Origin: an uncultured Rickettsiales bacterium
GTDB lineage: Bacteria > Pseudomonadota > Alphaproteobacteria > Rs-D84
NCBI GenBank assembly: GCA_900550495.1
Contig: URSJ01000004.1
Location: forward strand, 1 to 64,000
DNA length: 64,000 nt
Reading direction: 5' to 3'
Made by a program: the position numbers and the translations under genes. Below the pieces are notes generated by a model, which ran no database searches, was not told the origin of the DNA, and saw only the letters and a list, made by a program, of their open reading frames with translations. Shown piece by piece: positions 43,733 to 53,036 of the stretch (positions are counted from its first letter, which is position 1; each line of letters begins with the position of its first letter).

Positions 43733-44452
43733 TCAATTTTTCACATCATCTTTACGCATGAATACAATGCTGGCCTCGAACAATAACCACATTGGAACCG
43801 CCAACGCAACCTGGGACACAACATCAGGCGGTGTTAAAACGGCCGCCGCAATCACAATCAATATGATTGCATAACGGCGCATTTTTATTACGCACACACG
43901 TGACAACAGACCTATTCTGTTCAGCATTACCAAAACCAGCGGTAATTGAAAAGCAACCCCAAATACCTTTAGCATACCGATTGCAAAACCCAGGTAGTCG
44001 CGTGCCGCTGGCATCAATATCGCAGGCACCGGTGCCGACGTGTTTAATTCCATAAAGAAGCCAAATACAAACGGAAACATAACATAAAACGCAAACGCCG
44101 CCCCGCATACAAACAAAATCGGCGACATTACCAGTATTGGCCATATAAACGCGCGTTCACGTGTGCGCAGTCCTGGTGCAACGAATGCCCAAAACTGATA
44201 TAGTCCAAACGGTATCACGCACACCAACCCCGCCAGCACCGCCAGCGAAAAACGTATCATCAAACCGTCAGACACCCCGTTATACAGCAATGTCCCATTT
44301 GGCCATACGTGCAACAATGGCGCAGTCAAAGTCATCTGCATCCATGGCGCAATATACCACCCGATAACAGTCGCCAGACAAAACACTGCAAATGTCCACA
44401 ACACTCGGCGGCGCAATTCAGCAAAATGCTGCATCAGTGTCATTTTTTGCAT
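43733..44452 (-). CDS. tatC: Sec-independent translocase subunit TatC
   Basis: Six-helix membrane receptor of the twin-arginine pathway that binds RR signal peptides together with TatB. 239 residues; the N-terminus MTLMQHFAELRRRV with the conserved glutamate, and the later FGLYQFWAFVAPGL and MPAARDYLGFAIGMLKVFGVAFQLP, are standard. It overlaps the 3' end of tatB by 13 bases. It is the last gene of the long run from sufS. Confidence 0.95.
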   Translation of the reverse strand: MQKMTLMQHFAELRRRVLWTFAVFCLATVIGWYIAPWMQMTLTAPLLHVWPNGTLLYNGVSDGLMIRFSLAVLAGLVCVIPFGLYQFWAFVAPGLRTRERAFIWPILVMSPILFVCGAAFAFYVMFPFVFGFFMELNTSAPVPAILMPAARDYLGFAIGMLKVFGVAFQLPLVLVMLNRIGLLSRVCVIKMRRYAIILIVIAAAVLTPPDVVSQVALAVPMWLLFEASIVFMRKDDVKN

Positions 44453-44751
44453 TTGCGCCCCCCTGGTGTTTTTTTAGCCGTCACACGTTTTTGTTTTTTT
44501 ATAGGCGATGAAAATTCCGCCAACATATCGTCAGTTGTTGTTTTGATTAAATTATCAATCGGCTTTTCTAATTCAATATTCTCTTTGATTTGTTCAGATG
44601 CGTCTGTTATACGCCAAACAATTGTGCGAATAAATTTTACCACACGTGCCAGCATACGCGCCACATCCGGCCACATACGCGCCGGCAAAACGACAATCGC
44701 AACCAGTATAATCACTAAAAATTCTGCACCACTGATTCCGAACACGCGCAA
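44440..44751 (-). CDS. tatB: Sec-independent translocase protein TatB
   Basis: 103 residues: one N-terminal helix (VFGISGAEFLVIILVAIVVLPA), the FGISGxE pattern and hinge, an amphipathic helix (RMWPDVARMLARVVKFIRT) and a basic tail (KKTPGGRKCKK). Adjacent to tatC and overlapping it. tatA is 8 kb away at 52.8 kb. Confidence 0.9.
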   Translation of the reverse strand: MRVFGISGAEFLVIILVAIVVLPARMWPDVARMLARVVKFIRTIVWRITDASEQIKENIELEKPIDNLIKTTTDDMLAEFSSPIKKQKRVTAKKTPGGRKCKK

Positions 44752-44763
44752 CGCCCCTCTGTA

Positions 44764-45375
44764 TTAGTCATAGAAATCGTCACCGCCACTAGTGCTGACC
44801 GTTTTATGACGCGAAATCTGGAAATAGTTTTTACCAAAATCCGTTTTGGTTTTCAGTCCCGAAAACGCTACATCTGTTTTGGTGCCGGTCGCGTCAATAA
44901 CACTCCACGAATTTAATTTTATTGGCTTTTTATCAAACACAACGGTCATATTACCCAGTCCTTCTTGGCCACGCAATTCCATTTTCAACGCAAATGTTTT
45001 TTCCGCACTGGTCGTTTCAACAACGTTTATATCAGCGTTTTTTAAATCAATATGCTTTCTGATTAAAATGCCGGCCGGTGTGCTGGTCAATGGCACAGTT
45101 GTAATTTGGTCTAGCGACCTGTCAAAAAAATATAAATCACGACCATCGGCAATCAATTGCACTGGCATATTTTTATAATCCAGACGTACACGCCCCGGGC
45201 GTAACATTGAAAACGTGCCACGTTCCGTTTTGCCAGATGCCGTTTGCGTAAAATTACCCGTCAAACCAGTAACAGAATTCAAATACTTTTCTGCATTATT
45301 CACCAGTGTCCCGTCAACCACCGCATGTGCTGAAAACGTGCACATACACAAAAATGCGATAAATATTTTTTTCAT
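44764..45375 (-). CDS. lolA: Outer-membrane lipoprotein carrier LolA
   Basis: Periplasmic chaperone that ferries lipoproteins from LolCDE to the outer membrane. 203 residues with a signal peptide (MKKIFIAFLCMCTFSAHA), GLTGNFTQTASGKTERGTFSMLRPGRVRLDY and FDRSLDQITTVPL, all typical LolA. It overlaps the start side of the DHH phosphoesterase gene by 4 bases (ATGA-type coupling). Works with Lnt at the end of the window. Confidence 0.92.
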   Translation of the reverse strand: MKKIFIAFLCMCTFSAHAVVDGTLVNNAEKYLNSVTGLTGNFTQTASGKTERGTFSMLRPGRVRLDYKNMPVQLIADGRDLYFFDRSLDQITTVPLTSTPAGILIRKHIDLKNADINVVETTSAEKTFALKMELRGQEGLGNMTVVFDKKPIKLNSWSVIDATGTKTDVAFSGLKTKTDFGKNYFQISRHKTVSTSGGDDFYD

Positions 45376-46334
45376 AATTTTTCCCCTTTGAACAATTCAA
45401 CTATGCGACTGTGTACATTTTCCAACGTGTCATTTACGACAGCCCCCGCGGCATACGTATGTCCACCACCACCCAGTGCCGCCGCAATATGATCAACCGG
45501 TCGCATGCGTCCACGTAACGATACACCTATTTGATTTTCTTTTTGTTGCTTTAACAACGCGACGTATTCAACGCCTTTTATTTGAGCCAGCAGTCCCAGA
45601 ATCAATTCGCCCCGCCCATCCAGGTGTTTATAATCCTTTTTTTCAACTGTGGCCAGTGCCAAGTGTCCATGAAATAAAAATTCTGCATTGGCAACGACGG
45701 CTGCCTCGGTCTGAATCGCGCGACGTGGTTTATTATTCATTCCATCTGCCAGTTCAGCAATATTTACGCCATCATTTACCAAATCGGCCATAATGTTCAA
45801 CACCGCGCCATTGCCTGGTCGCACATATTTAAAAAAACCCGTATCGGTCAGTATTGCTAATGCAATCAAACTGGCCACGTCTGCGTCTGACTGCCAGCCG
45901 AGTGCACGCATAATCTGATATATAATCACGCCAGTGGCCGCCGCACTGTCATCATCAATACATAATTCGGCAACGTGTGCATCATTTATATGATGATCAA
46001 TTTCAATCGTATATTTGGCATTTTCCAATACCGGCATTGGTCCACCAATATTACGCGCCGTTCCATAATCCAGCACAATCGCAACATCAAACGGCCGCGC
46101 CATATCAATGCGCGAATAAAATTGGATACGATTTCTGTCTGGGACATTATCCAGCGCGTCTGGGATATTACCATCATATACACACAGTGGCCGGCGACCA
46201 TAATTCATTTCAATCAATCGCGCCAGTGCCAAAACACTGCACAGTGCGTCACCATCTGGATTTTTATGTGCAAAAATCGCCACACTGCGCGCGGCGCGTA
46301 ATTTTTCATCAAACGTTTTTAATACAGAATCCAT
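45372..46334 (-). CDS. DHH/DHHA1 phosphoesterase (NrnA/DhhP-like)
   Basis: 320 residues. The DHH domain shows NPDGDALCS, VLDYG, IDHHIND and the DxG (LTDTGFF) metal ligands; the C-terminal DHHA1 domain shows GGGGHTYAAG. Stand-alone enzymes of this type cut nanoRNA, pAp, or c-di-AMP/pApA. With CdaA in the same genome, hydrolysis of c-di-AMP or pApA is possible, but oligoribonuclease activity fits as well. It lies between recJ and lolA in one tight run. Confidence 0.9.
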   Translation of the reverse strand: MDSVLKTFDEKLRAARSVAIFAHKNPDGDALCSVLALARLIEMNYGRRPLCVYDGNIPDALDNVPDRNRIQFYSRIDMARPFDVAIVLDYGTARNIGGPMPVLENAKYTIEIDHHINDAHVAELCIDDDSAAATGVIIYQIMRALGWQSDADVASLIALAILTDTGFFKYVRPGNGAVLNIMADLVNDGVNIAELADGMNNKPRRAIQTEAAVVANAEFLFHGHLALATVEKKDYKHLDGRGELILGLLAQIKGVEYVALLKQQKENQIGVSLRGRMRPVDHIAAALGGGGHTYAAGAVVNDTLENVHSRIVELFKGEKL

Positions 46335-46345
46335 ATACTTATACC

Positions 46346-48100
46346 CTATCCAACGACAATATCTTCAACAAAGAATTGCGCACTGACTCGACCATTATAC
46401 TCATTTTCTTTCAGCCGCCCCAGCATTGTTATTGTAGTGTTTGTATTCGCATCGTCCAGTAAAAAGTCACCGACCGGTGTCCCAACCAGATTAAATCCAA
46501 CAAATGACAATTGTCCCCCACTGGTCGTGACAACACCGCGCAGATGTGCGCCCCCACCCATCACGGTTGCATATCGCAACGCTGCGCCATGCAGGATAAG
46601 CGTCGGTTCTGGATTCCCCTGACCAAACGGTTCTAATGCGTCCAGTTTATTTATCAACCCTATCGTCGCCGCCCCTGCGTCCAATTCGGCATCTGCCATA
46701 ATTTCAGGCACCGGCACCACACCATTTAATTGTTCATGCACGGCATTTTCCAGAAACGCACGAAACGCACTTTCTTTTTCTGCTTCCAAAGAAAACCCCG
46801 CTGCCGCTGCATGCCCTCCTCCTTCGGATATAACGCCGGCCGCCAATGCGTCATGAATTATTTTTCCTAAATCAATTCCCGGAATCGAACGACCCGACCC
46901 GTTTATTACACCGTCGCTGCGCGTTGCGACACACGACGGCAAATTATATTTATCCTTTAATCGTCCTGCAATAATCCCCATAACGCCACCATGCCAATCA
47001 TCGCCACAGACAAATAAACTGCAACGACCATCGCGACAATATTTTTCCGCAATATCAGTTGCACGTAACATAATCACATTTTGAATGTCAATGCGTTCAC
47101 TGTTCATATGGTGTAATTTATTCGCCAAATCACCCGCAATCAGTGGATTATCAGTCAACAATAATTCCAATGCCGGCGCGGCCGAATCCAGACGCCCCGC
47201 CGCATTCAGACGCGGCCCCAACGCAAAACCTGCCGCATATACCGATGGCCGCTTTATCCCAGCAACCTGCATCAAGACACGCAACCCCAGGTTTTTACGC
47301 AACCCTAAAACCTTTAACCCAGTCGCCACAAACGCACGGTTCAGCCCCACTAGTGGCATCGTATCGCAAATTGTCCCTAATGCAACCAGGTCCAGATATT
47401 GCATTAAATCCAACGCATCGACACGTGCACGCATATCATTCGACAATTTTCGCGCTTTTAATTCGCGTCGCAATGCAACCATTGTCATAAACGCAACACC
47501 AACCCCAGCCAGATATGTCAACCCAGACGTGTCATCAGCACGCTTTGGGTTTACAACGGCGTCCGCATCCGGCAACATCGCATCCGGCGAGTGATGGTCT
47601 GTCACAACGACCTTCAAACCATGCGAACGCGCATATGCGACATCAGCGCCCCCAGATATCCCACAATCGACCGTTATCATCAATTTTGCACCCGACGTCA
47701 AAATTTCATCAATCGCATTTTGATTCAGGCCATATCCTTCGCCATCGCGCGTAGGCAAATGCCATATACACTCTACCCCCAGCGCACGCATGCATTTTAC
47801 ACAAATTGCAGTTGATGTAATCCCGTCAACGTCATAATCGCCATATATCGCAATTTTGTCCCCCCGTAAAATACTGTCAGCGATGACGTGCGCCGCCATA
47901 TCCATATCACGTAACACCGACGGATTAGGCATATATTCTTTGATACTGGGGTTTAAAAATTTCTGTTGGGCAAGCGCATCAACCAGCCCGCGACTGACCA
48001 AGATTTTTTTAACTAAATCATCTGCACCGACCGCGCCATCAGATGATGTCGCGACCATCCATGCCCGCCCCAGCATGGATTTATCTACTACCTTTCTCAC
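46346..48100 (-). CDS. recJ: Single-stranded-DNA exonuclease RecJ
   Basis: 5'-3' exonuclease for recombination and mismatch repair. About 584 residues with DHH motifs (IYGDYDVDGITSTAI, ITVDCGISG, TDHHSP), DHHA1 domain with GGGHAAAAGF, and a C-terminal OB-like domain. Motifs are intact and length normal. Start uncertain: the GTG at 48100 has AAAAAGAG upstream; the ATG at 48076 (MLGRAW) is an alternative. It is followed closely by the related but smaller DHH gene. Confidence 0.93.
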   Translation of the reverse strand: MRKVVDKSMLGRAWMVATSSDGAVGADDLVKKILVSRGLVDALAQQKFLNPSIKEYMPNPSVLRDMDMAAHVIADSILRGDKIAIYGDYDVDGITSTAICVKCMRALGVECIWHLPTRDGEGYGLNQNAIDEILTSGAKLMITVDCGISGGADVAYARSHGLKVVVTDHHSPDAMLPDADAVVNPKRADDTSGLTYLAGVGVAFMTMVALRRELKARKLSNDMRARVDALDLMQYLDLVALGTICDTMPLVGLNRAFVATGLKVLGLRKNLGLRVLMQVAGIKRPSVYAAGFALGPRLNAAGRLDSAAPALELLLTDNPLIAGDLANKLHHMNSERIDIQNVIMLRATDIAEKYCRDGRCSLFVCGDDWHGGVMGIIAGRLKDKYNLPSCVATRSDGVINGSGRSIPGIDLGKIIHDALAAGVISEGGGHAAAAGFSLEAEKESAFRAFLENAVHEQLNGVVPVPEIMADAELDAGAATIGLINKLDALEPFGQGNPEPTLILHGAALRYATVMGGGAHLRGVVTTSGGQLSFVGFNLVGTPVGDFLLDDANTNTTITMLGRLKENEYNGRVSAQFFVEDIVVG

Positions 48101-48142
48101 TCTATACTCTTTTTTTATTATCAAGAGTATTATAATCGAAAA

Positions 48143-49777
48143 TTATTCAAATAGCAACGGCAGTATACTGTCCAGAATTTTTCCCGTTGTTGGCACGGCA
48201 TTCCATGCCGCGGTGCGCAGCCCCCAATTTTCTTTGATTCCCTGGGGTTCGTCCAAAATTACCAGTATTGTGTATTGTGGTGCAGTCGCGGGGAATATTC
48301 CTGCAAACGCTGTCAAATTGCGCCGACGGTCAACACGACCATGCGCATCATATTTAACCGCAGTCGCCGTCTTTCCGCCAATTTGAATTCCGGCTACGCG
48401 TGCCTGTTTGCCACTGGTTTCTTCGGAAATACGCAACATTATCGGACGCAAACGCGCAGAAATATCGTCCGACAGAACGCGCGTGCCACGCACCGCACCC
48501 ACATCGCGCTTTTGCAATGTTGGGTAAATATATATTCCACCATTTGTCATCGCGTTGACTGCCAACAACAGATGCATTGGCGTAATTGATATACCGTGTC
48601 CATATGACATTGTTGCGCGTTCAACCGGCCCCCACTTTGCAGGCATAATTGGACGTTCAGTTTTGCCGAACTCTAATTCCAACGGCGTATCAAAATGCAG
48701 ACGATGGAAAAATTCACGTTGCGCACCATCTGGCAAATCCAATGCAATTTGCGCACTGCCCACGTTGCACGAATGTAACATGATTTCCTCTATGGTCAAA
48801 TATGGTCGTGGTGGTTTAAAACTTGACACATCTGAAATACGCGCGGCCGTGCGACCGAACTTATCCTGAATTTTAAAGGGTTCCTTAACATAGTATTCTT
48901 TGTGAATACCATTTTCCATCGCCACAGCCGTATTGAATATCTTGAATATAGAACCCATTTCATAAACACCACGCAATGGTTTAAACATACGGTTTGACGC
49001 CGAATCCAAACCGCGGTTTTCGGGATCAAAGTCTGGCAAAGATACCATCGCCAACATTTCACCTGTTCGCGAATTCATCAGCATTCCCATTGCCGCCTTG
49101 GCCTGGTATTTCTGCATCGCCATGGATAACTGTTCGTAAAACACTGACTGAATTCGCGCATCCAACGACAGACGCAACGGCGCAACATTTTCACGCAAAT
49201 AATCATCATATATGCGTTCGGCCCCCTCTAAGCCTTGGCCATCATTACCAACAAATCCGACAACATGTGAAAACAATCTGCGCTTTGGATAACGACGTGT
49301 TTGCACAGGTTCCACGTCCAATCCCGCCAAGTGTGCCGTCGTTACCATATTGCGTTGATTATCACTGGCATACTTCTTTATATATATAAACTTGCGCGAC
49401 GAGCCAACTAATTGCAACGCATCGGATACGCTGTATTCATACGGTAAAGCCTGATGTATTAAGTTAGCAACTTTTTCTTTATCCTGGTCACGCACCTGGG
49501 GCGGCCGCAACGTAATATGTCCAGACATAATATTTTTGGCCAATATATCACCATTACGGTCAATTATATCCGCACGCGACACGTTCCAATTTCCGTCCGC
49601 CCCAGCCAAGCGCGACCGATCGGTTCCCTGGATTCCCAGATACAGCGTCCGCACCGCAAACAAAACAAAAAAGAATATAAACAGGCCATAAATCCAGCGC
49701 AAACGACGTTGCGCCAGTCTGTCACCAGAATTTTCTATGAAACCGTGCTTGAAAACATCATTACCCACTTCGAACAT
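48143..49777 (-). CDS. ftsI: Division-specific penicillin-binding protein FtsI (PBP3)
   Basis: Septal transpeptidase. 544 residues with one N-terminal membrane helix (WIYGLFIFFFVLFAVRTLYL), a PBP dimerisation domain (RADIIDRNGDILA) and the transpeptidase domain. The motifs are SIFK (GSIFKIF) and SCN (HSCNVGS), and at the KTG site the sequence is GGKTATA, with alanine in place of glycine. It follows an FtsL-like gene without a gap. It lacks a PASTA region. The neighbours mraY, murE and murF are not here, so it stands outside the usual dcw cluster. Confidence 0.92.
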   Translation of the reverse strand: MFEVGNDVFKHGFIENSGDRLAQRRLRWIYGLFIFFFVLFAVRTLYLGIQGTDRSRLAGADGNWNVSRADIIDRNGDILAKNIMSGHITLRPPQVRDQDKEKVANLIHQALPYEYSVSDALQLVGSSRKFIYIKKYASDNQRNMVTTAHLAGLDVEPVQTRRYPKRRLFSHVVGFVGNDGQGLEGAERIYDDYLRENVAPLRLSLDARIQSVFYEQLSMAMQKYQAKAAMGMLMNSRTGEMLAMVSLPDFDPENRGLDSASNRMFKPLRGVYEMGSIFKIFNTAVAMENGIHKEYYVKEPFKIQDKFGRTAARISDVSSFKPPRPYLTIEEIMLHSCNVGSAQIALDLPDGAQREFFHRLHFDTPLELEFGKTERPIMPAKWGPVERATMSYGHGISITPMHLLLAVNAMTNGGIYIYPTLQKRDVGAVRGTRVLSDDISARLRPIMLRISEETSGKQARVAGIQIGGKTATAVKYDAHGRVDRRRNLTAFAGIFPATAPQYTILVILDEPQGIKENWGLRTAAWNAVPTTGKILDSILPLLFE

Positions 49778-50080
49778 TTATAATGTATCCCCCACCACAC
49801 GCATTGGCACAGCATCAATTGATACACTTTTATGGAAACTGATAACTTCTGCATTTGGGGTAACACTGACCACCAGATTACGTAATATTTCAGGTCGAAC
49901 ATACGATGCAAAATTCGCCTGACGTGCTGCAATTGTCTGTTGTGTTTGGACAATTTCGGCACGCACACGGTCACGCGCACGATTCTGTGTTCGATAGCAT
50001 ACCTGTAACGCCGTGGTCAGCACGAATATAGCACCCAACGACCATATCCCGATTTGAAACATTCTCTCGTCTTCATTCAT
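49778..50080 (-). CDS. FtsL-like small bitopic protein
   Basis: About 100 residues: short cytoplasmic N-terminus (MNEDERMFQ), one membrane helix (IGIWSLGAIFVLTTALQVCY), then a periplasmic helix with RTQNRARDRVRAEIVQTQQTIAARQ, likely coiled coil. Size, topology and its place directly before ftsI (stop codon touching the ftsI ATG) fit FtsL, which is poorly conserved in sequence. ATG at 50080 chosen over the 50110 start because of GGAAACGGGG upstream. Confidence 0.65.
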   Translation of the reverse strand: MNEDERMFQIGIWSLGAIFVLTTALQVCYRTQNRARDRVRAEIVQTQQTIAARQANFASYVRPEILRNLVVSVTPNAEVISFHKSVSIDAVPMRVVGDTL

Positions 50081-50120
50081 GAATAAATTTGCCCCGTTTC
50101 CTATTATCACACACAGTGTA

Positions 50121-50483
50121 TCATAAATTTTGCAAAAAACTAATCATAGAATTTACGCCGTTCAAACGCCCAGCCCCCAGTGGTAAATTCAGGCCGGCAA
50201 ATTCAGCCCCCAGGTCCATTTGTTTTATTTCCGCCACACTTTTTCCGTCAACCATCGCGGTTATTATTGCAACAATCCCGCGAACAATCGCCGAATCTGC
50301 GCGGCCATAAAATCGATTCCCCACGCGACATATTTCGGCATGCGACGCGCACCCAACGATATCACTGCATACGGCACCATCCGGCACCGCTGGCGCATGC
50401 GCACCAATATCCATCACCATTTCCAGTTTATCCGCCGGCGCGTCCACCATATTTAATACAGATTTAATTTCATCATATGTCAT
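50121..50483 (-). CDS. sufE: Sulfur acceptor protein SufE
   Basis: Takes persulfide sulfur from SufS and passes it to SufB. 120 residues with the active-site cysteine in DIVGCASHAEI (matching the RVxGCxSxVW block), and a later RGIVAIITAMVDGKS. Slightly shorter than E. coli SufE. It follows sufT by six bases. Confidence 0.9.
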   Translation of the reverse strand: MTYDEIKSVLNMVDAPADKLEMVMDIGAHAPAVPDGAVCSDIVGCASHAEICRVGNRFYGRADSAIVRGIVAIITAMVDGKSVAEIKQMDLGAEFAGLNLPLGAGRLNGVNSMISFLQNL

Positions 50484-50489
50484 TATGCA

Positions 50490-50801
50490 CTACCAACCCT
50501 GTTCTGTTAAATCCAGTTCCAGACGCGCTGTGTCCGACATGCGTGACAAATCCCACGCGGGTTCCCACACCAAATTGACGTGAACAGGCACGTCCACCAC
50601 ATTGGCAACCGCCGTGTGCACTTGGGCCAATAATTCTTCCATCATGGGGCATGTTGGACTGGTAAACGTCATATCAATATCAACCGAATCGGATTTTATA
50701 TCAATATTATACACCAAACCCATATCCCAAATATTTACCGGGATTTCTGGGTCAAAGACCGTCTTTAACGCCGCAATAACATCATCACGAACAGACACCA
50801 T
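50490..50801 (-). CDS. sufT: SufT/MIP18 family Fe-S assembly protein
   Basis: 103 residues of the DUF59 family: VIAALKTVFDPEIPVNIWDMGLVYNI, TFTSPTCPMMEELLAQV (the reactive cysteine) and VNLVWEPAWDLSRMS. Such proteins help mature Fe-S proteins. It lies between sufS and sufE with only one-base and six-base gaps. Confidence 0.92.
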   Translation of the reverse strand: MVSVRDDVIAALKTVFDPEIPVNIWDMGLVYNIDIKSDSVDIDMTFTSPTCPMMEELLAQVHTAVANVVDVPVHVNLVWEPAWDLSRMSDTARLELDLTEQGW

Positions 50802-50802
50802 G

Positions 50803-51894
50803 TTATTTCACCACACTGTTTATTATATCAACCGCCGTATGTGCATCGTCCATCGTGTTATATGAGCCGACCGATATACGCGCACTGCCCGGGACACCCA
50901 GTGCGCGATGCATCCACGACGCACACATGTTTCCAACGCGCAAGCACAATCCACGCGCCCCGACCAACGCACCAAAATCCAACACATGCATATCATCAAT
51001 CACAAATGACAACATCGCCGCGTCCGGCGTGGTCAAAATCTTTATCCGCGGATTTTTAGACAACGCGTTATACATATATTTTATCAATCTCACGTCAGGA
51101 CGTGATTGTGTCAAACATTCAATCGCTGGGCGCAGTCCTGCAATCTGTGTCAGTGGCAGGGTTCCAGCCTCCCAACAATCAGGACTGGGCTGTAATGAAA
51201 AAGCGCCATCTGGGAAAACCCGGTTCACCATACCGCCACCAAATTTATCAGGCGACCATGCGTCTGGATTTTTAATATACATCACCCCCAGACCAGTATC
51301 TGCACCAATCTTGTGCGCCGACCAACAGACAAAATCTGCGTCCCATTTTTGCACTTTTATATTGTCATGCACAACATATTGCGCCGCGTCAACTACCGTT
51401 ATAACGTTTGGATTTTTTTGACGCGCCGCACGCACAATCGCGTTTACATCTTGGGGCTGGCCCAACACATTTGACATTGCAGTTATAACCAGAACATCAA
51501 CATTTGGAATTTGCCGTACATCAATATCAAAATTTGCACTCAACGTGCATTCTATAATCTCTGCCCCAGTGGCCATCCAGGGCAGACGTGCACTGTGATG
51601 GTCCAACGCCGATACCCCAACGCGCGTTTCGCGCGATGCGCCAACGATTCGCACAATCCGATTTAATCCATCTGTTGCGCCCGATGTAAAAACAATCTGA
51701 TGCGGTGCAGCCCCCATAAAATCTGCGACACACTGGCGAACATCGCCAACCATTTTATCAGCTGCCGTGGCACGCGCACAAATTCCACGACCTGCATTTG
51801 CATATGCGTCACGTAAAAACGTTGTTTGTGCGTCAATAACCGACGCCGGTTTTAACGCCGACGCAGCCGCATCTAAGTATATGATTTTATTCAT
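50803..51894 (-). CDS. sufS: Cysteine desulfurase SufS
   Basis: PLP enzyme releasing sulfur from cysteine. 363 residues; PLP lysine in WSAHKIGADTGLGV, substrate-binding TSGATDGLNRI, ALDHHSARLPW, and the catalytic cysteine in RVGNMCASWMHRALG. Group II type. Shorter than the usual 400-410 residues, mainly in loops. ATG at 51894 (MNKIIYLD) is chosen; the one at 51915 lacks spacing. Divergent from trx. Confidence 0.92.
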   Translation of the reverse strand: MNKIIYLDAAASALKPASVIDAQTTFLRDAYANAGRGICARATAADKMVGDVRQCVADFMGAAPHQIVFTSGATDGLNRIVRIVGASRETRVGVSALDHHSARLPWMATGAEIIECTLSANFDIDVRQIPNVDVLVITAMSNVLGQPQDVNAIVRAARQKNPNVITVVDAAQYVVHDNIKVQKWDADFVCWSAHKIGADTGLGVMYIKNPDAWSPDKFGGGMVNRVFPDGAFSLQPSPDCWEAGTLPLTQIAGLRPAIECLTQSRPDVRLIKYMYNALSKNPRIKILTTPDAAMLSFVIDDMHVLDFGALVGARGLCLRVGNMCASWMHRALGVPGSARISVGSYNTMDDAHTAVDIINSVVK

Positions 51895-51970
51895 TTTATA
51901 TGTTTTCTCTTGCATTTCTTACTGATTATAATACACTTGCCCAAAATATCAATAGCAGAAGGAGAAAAAG

Positions 51971-52288
51971 ATGGCATTGGAACACGCAAACGATACTAAT
52001 TTTGACACAACCGTCGCCAGTGGCATTACATTGGTTGATTTCTGGGCATCATGGTGTGGGCCATGTCGCATGTTCGGCCCTATATTCGAGGCGACATCAG
52101 ACGAAATCCCAGATGTTAAATTCGTAAAATTCGAAATTGACGAGGCCAACCGTCGCACACCTGCAAAATATGGGATTCGCAGTATCCCCAGCGTGTTAGC
52201 ATTTAAAAACGGTGAGTTAGTAGAGGCCAGAACCGGTCTGATGGACGAGGACACCCTGGTTCAATGGATAAAAGAATTAAAAGGCTAA
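51971..52288 (+). CDS. trxA: Thioredoxin
   Basis: Disulfide reductase of 105 residues with FWASWCGPCRMFGPIFE and the cis-proline RSIPSVLAFKNGE. Strong ribosome-binding site AGAAGGAGAAAAAG. Forms an operon with the dksA-like gene, four bases apart. Confidence 0.95.
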   Translation: MALEHANDTNFDTTVASGITLVDFWASWCGPCRMFGPIFEATSDEIPDVKFVKFEIDEANRRTPAKYGIRSIPSVLAFKNGELVEARTGLMDEDTLVQWIKELKG

Positions 52289-52292
52289 TAAA

Positions 52293-52727
52293 ATGGCAGC
52301 AAAGAAAAATTACAAGACAATTGAATTACCGCCAAGATACACACCGAAAAAATCGGAACCGTATATGTGCCCCGAACAATTGGCGTATTTTTACCGCCTG
52401 TTGATGACCCAGAAAGATGAAATTATTCATGAAAGCGATTCGGTTCTGAGTGCAGTGCGACTGGCCGAAAAAACCGAAGCAGCCGGTGTTGGCGATGATT
52501 CTGATAACGCAACATACGAACAAGATATTACGATGAATCTGCGTATGTCAGAACGTGACAACAATTTGTTGAAAAAGATAAACGCCGCATTGGATCGTAT
52601 TGAAAACGGCACATACGGATACAGCGTTGTATCTGGCGATGAAATCGGCCTGAACCGAATGATGGCACGTCCCTTGGCGACGATGACAATCGAAGAACAA
52701 GAAGAATACGAACAACGCAATCCATAA
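52293..52727 (+). CDS. dksA: DksA-like RNA polymerase-binding factor lacking zinc cysteines
   Basis: 144 residues. DksA binds the RNA polymerase secondary channel and works with ppGpp. The N-terminal coiled coil and the globular domain NGTYGYSVVSGDEIGLNRMMARPLATMTIEEQEEYE match DksA closely, but every zinc-ligand cysteine is replaced (YS, VV, MT). Only one cysteine remains, near residue 26. The coiled-coil tip has GVGDDSDNAT, where DksA has the acidic DxxDxA motif, so it may still act. It follows trxA. Confidence 0.88.
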   Translation: MAAKKNYKTIELPPRYTPKKSEPYMCPEQLAYFYRLLMTQKDEIIHESDSVLSAVRLAEKTEAAGVGDDSDNATYEQDITMNLRMSERDNNLLKKINAALDRIENGTYGYSVVSGDEIGLNRMMARPLATMTIEEQEEYEQRNP

Positions 52728-52742
52728 AATGCGTAAAAATAA

Positions 52743-52765
52743 AAACCGTGCATTTTGCACGGTTT
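52743..52765. terminator. Bidirectional terminator between dksA and tatA
   Basis: Nine-base stem AAACCGTGC / GCACGGTTT with a 5-nt loop, A-rich and T-rich on either side. Confidence 0.8.
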
Positions 52766-52769
52766 AATT

Positions 52770-53024
52770 TTATTTTTTAGCTGCCGCTTTTTTTACAGGC
52801 TTTTTCGCAACAGATTTCTTGGTTGCGGTCTTAGCCGATTTTTTTGTGGTGACAGCCGGCTTGACGTCTTTTTTGTCATCAGGATTTGACTTCATCTCTT
52901 TCTTGAAGACGTTTATTCCGTCTGCCAGATTTTTCATCATACCCGGAATCTTTGCACTGCCGAATAAAATAACGACCAATACAACAATTACTAAAATTTC
53001 TGCCCAACCAAGTCTGCCAAACAT
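52770..53024 (-). CDS. tatA: Sec-independent translocase protein TatA
   Basis: Pore-forming Tat subunit of 84 residues: one helix (LGWAEILVIVVLVVILFGSAKIP), the FGxxKIP hinge, an amphipathic helix, and a Lys/Ala-rich tail. It starts 12 bases after the SPOR-domain gene and is separated from tatBC. Confidence 0.92.
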   Translation of the reverse strand: MFGRLGWAEILVIVVLVVILFGSAKIPGMMKNLADGINVFKKEMKSNPDDKKDVKPAVTTKKSAKTATKKSVAKKPVKKAAAKK

Positions 53025-53036
53025 ATTTATCCCCTT

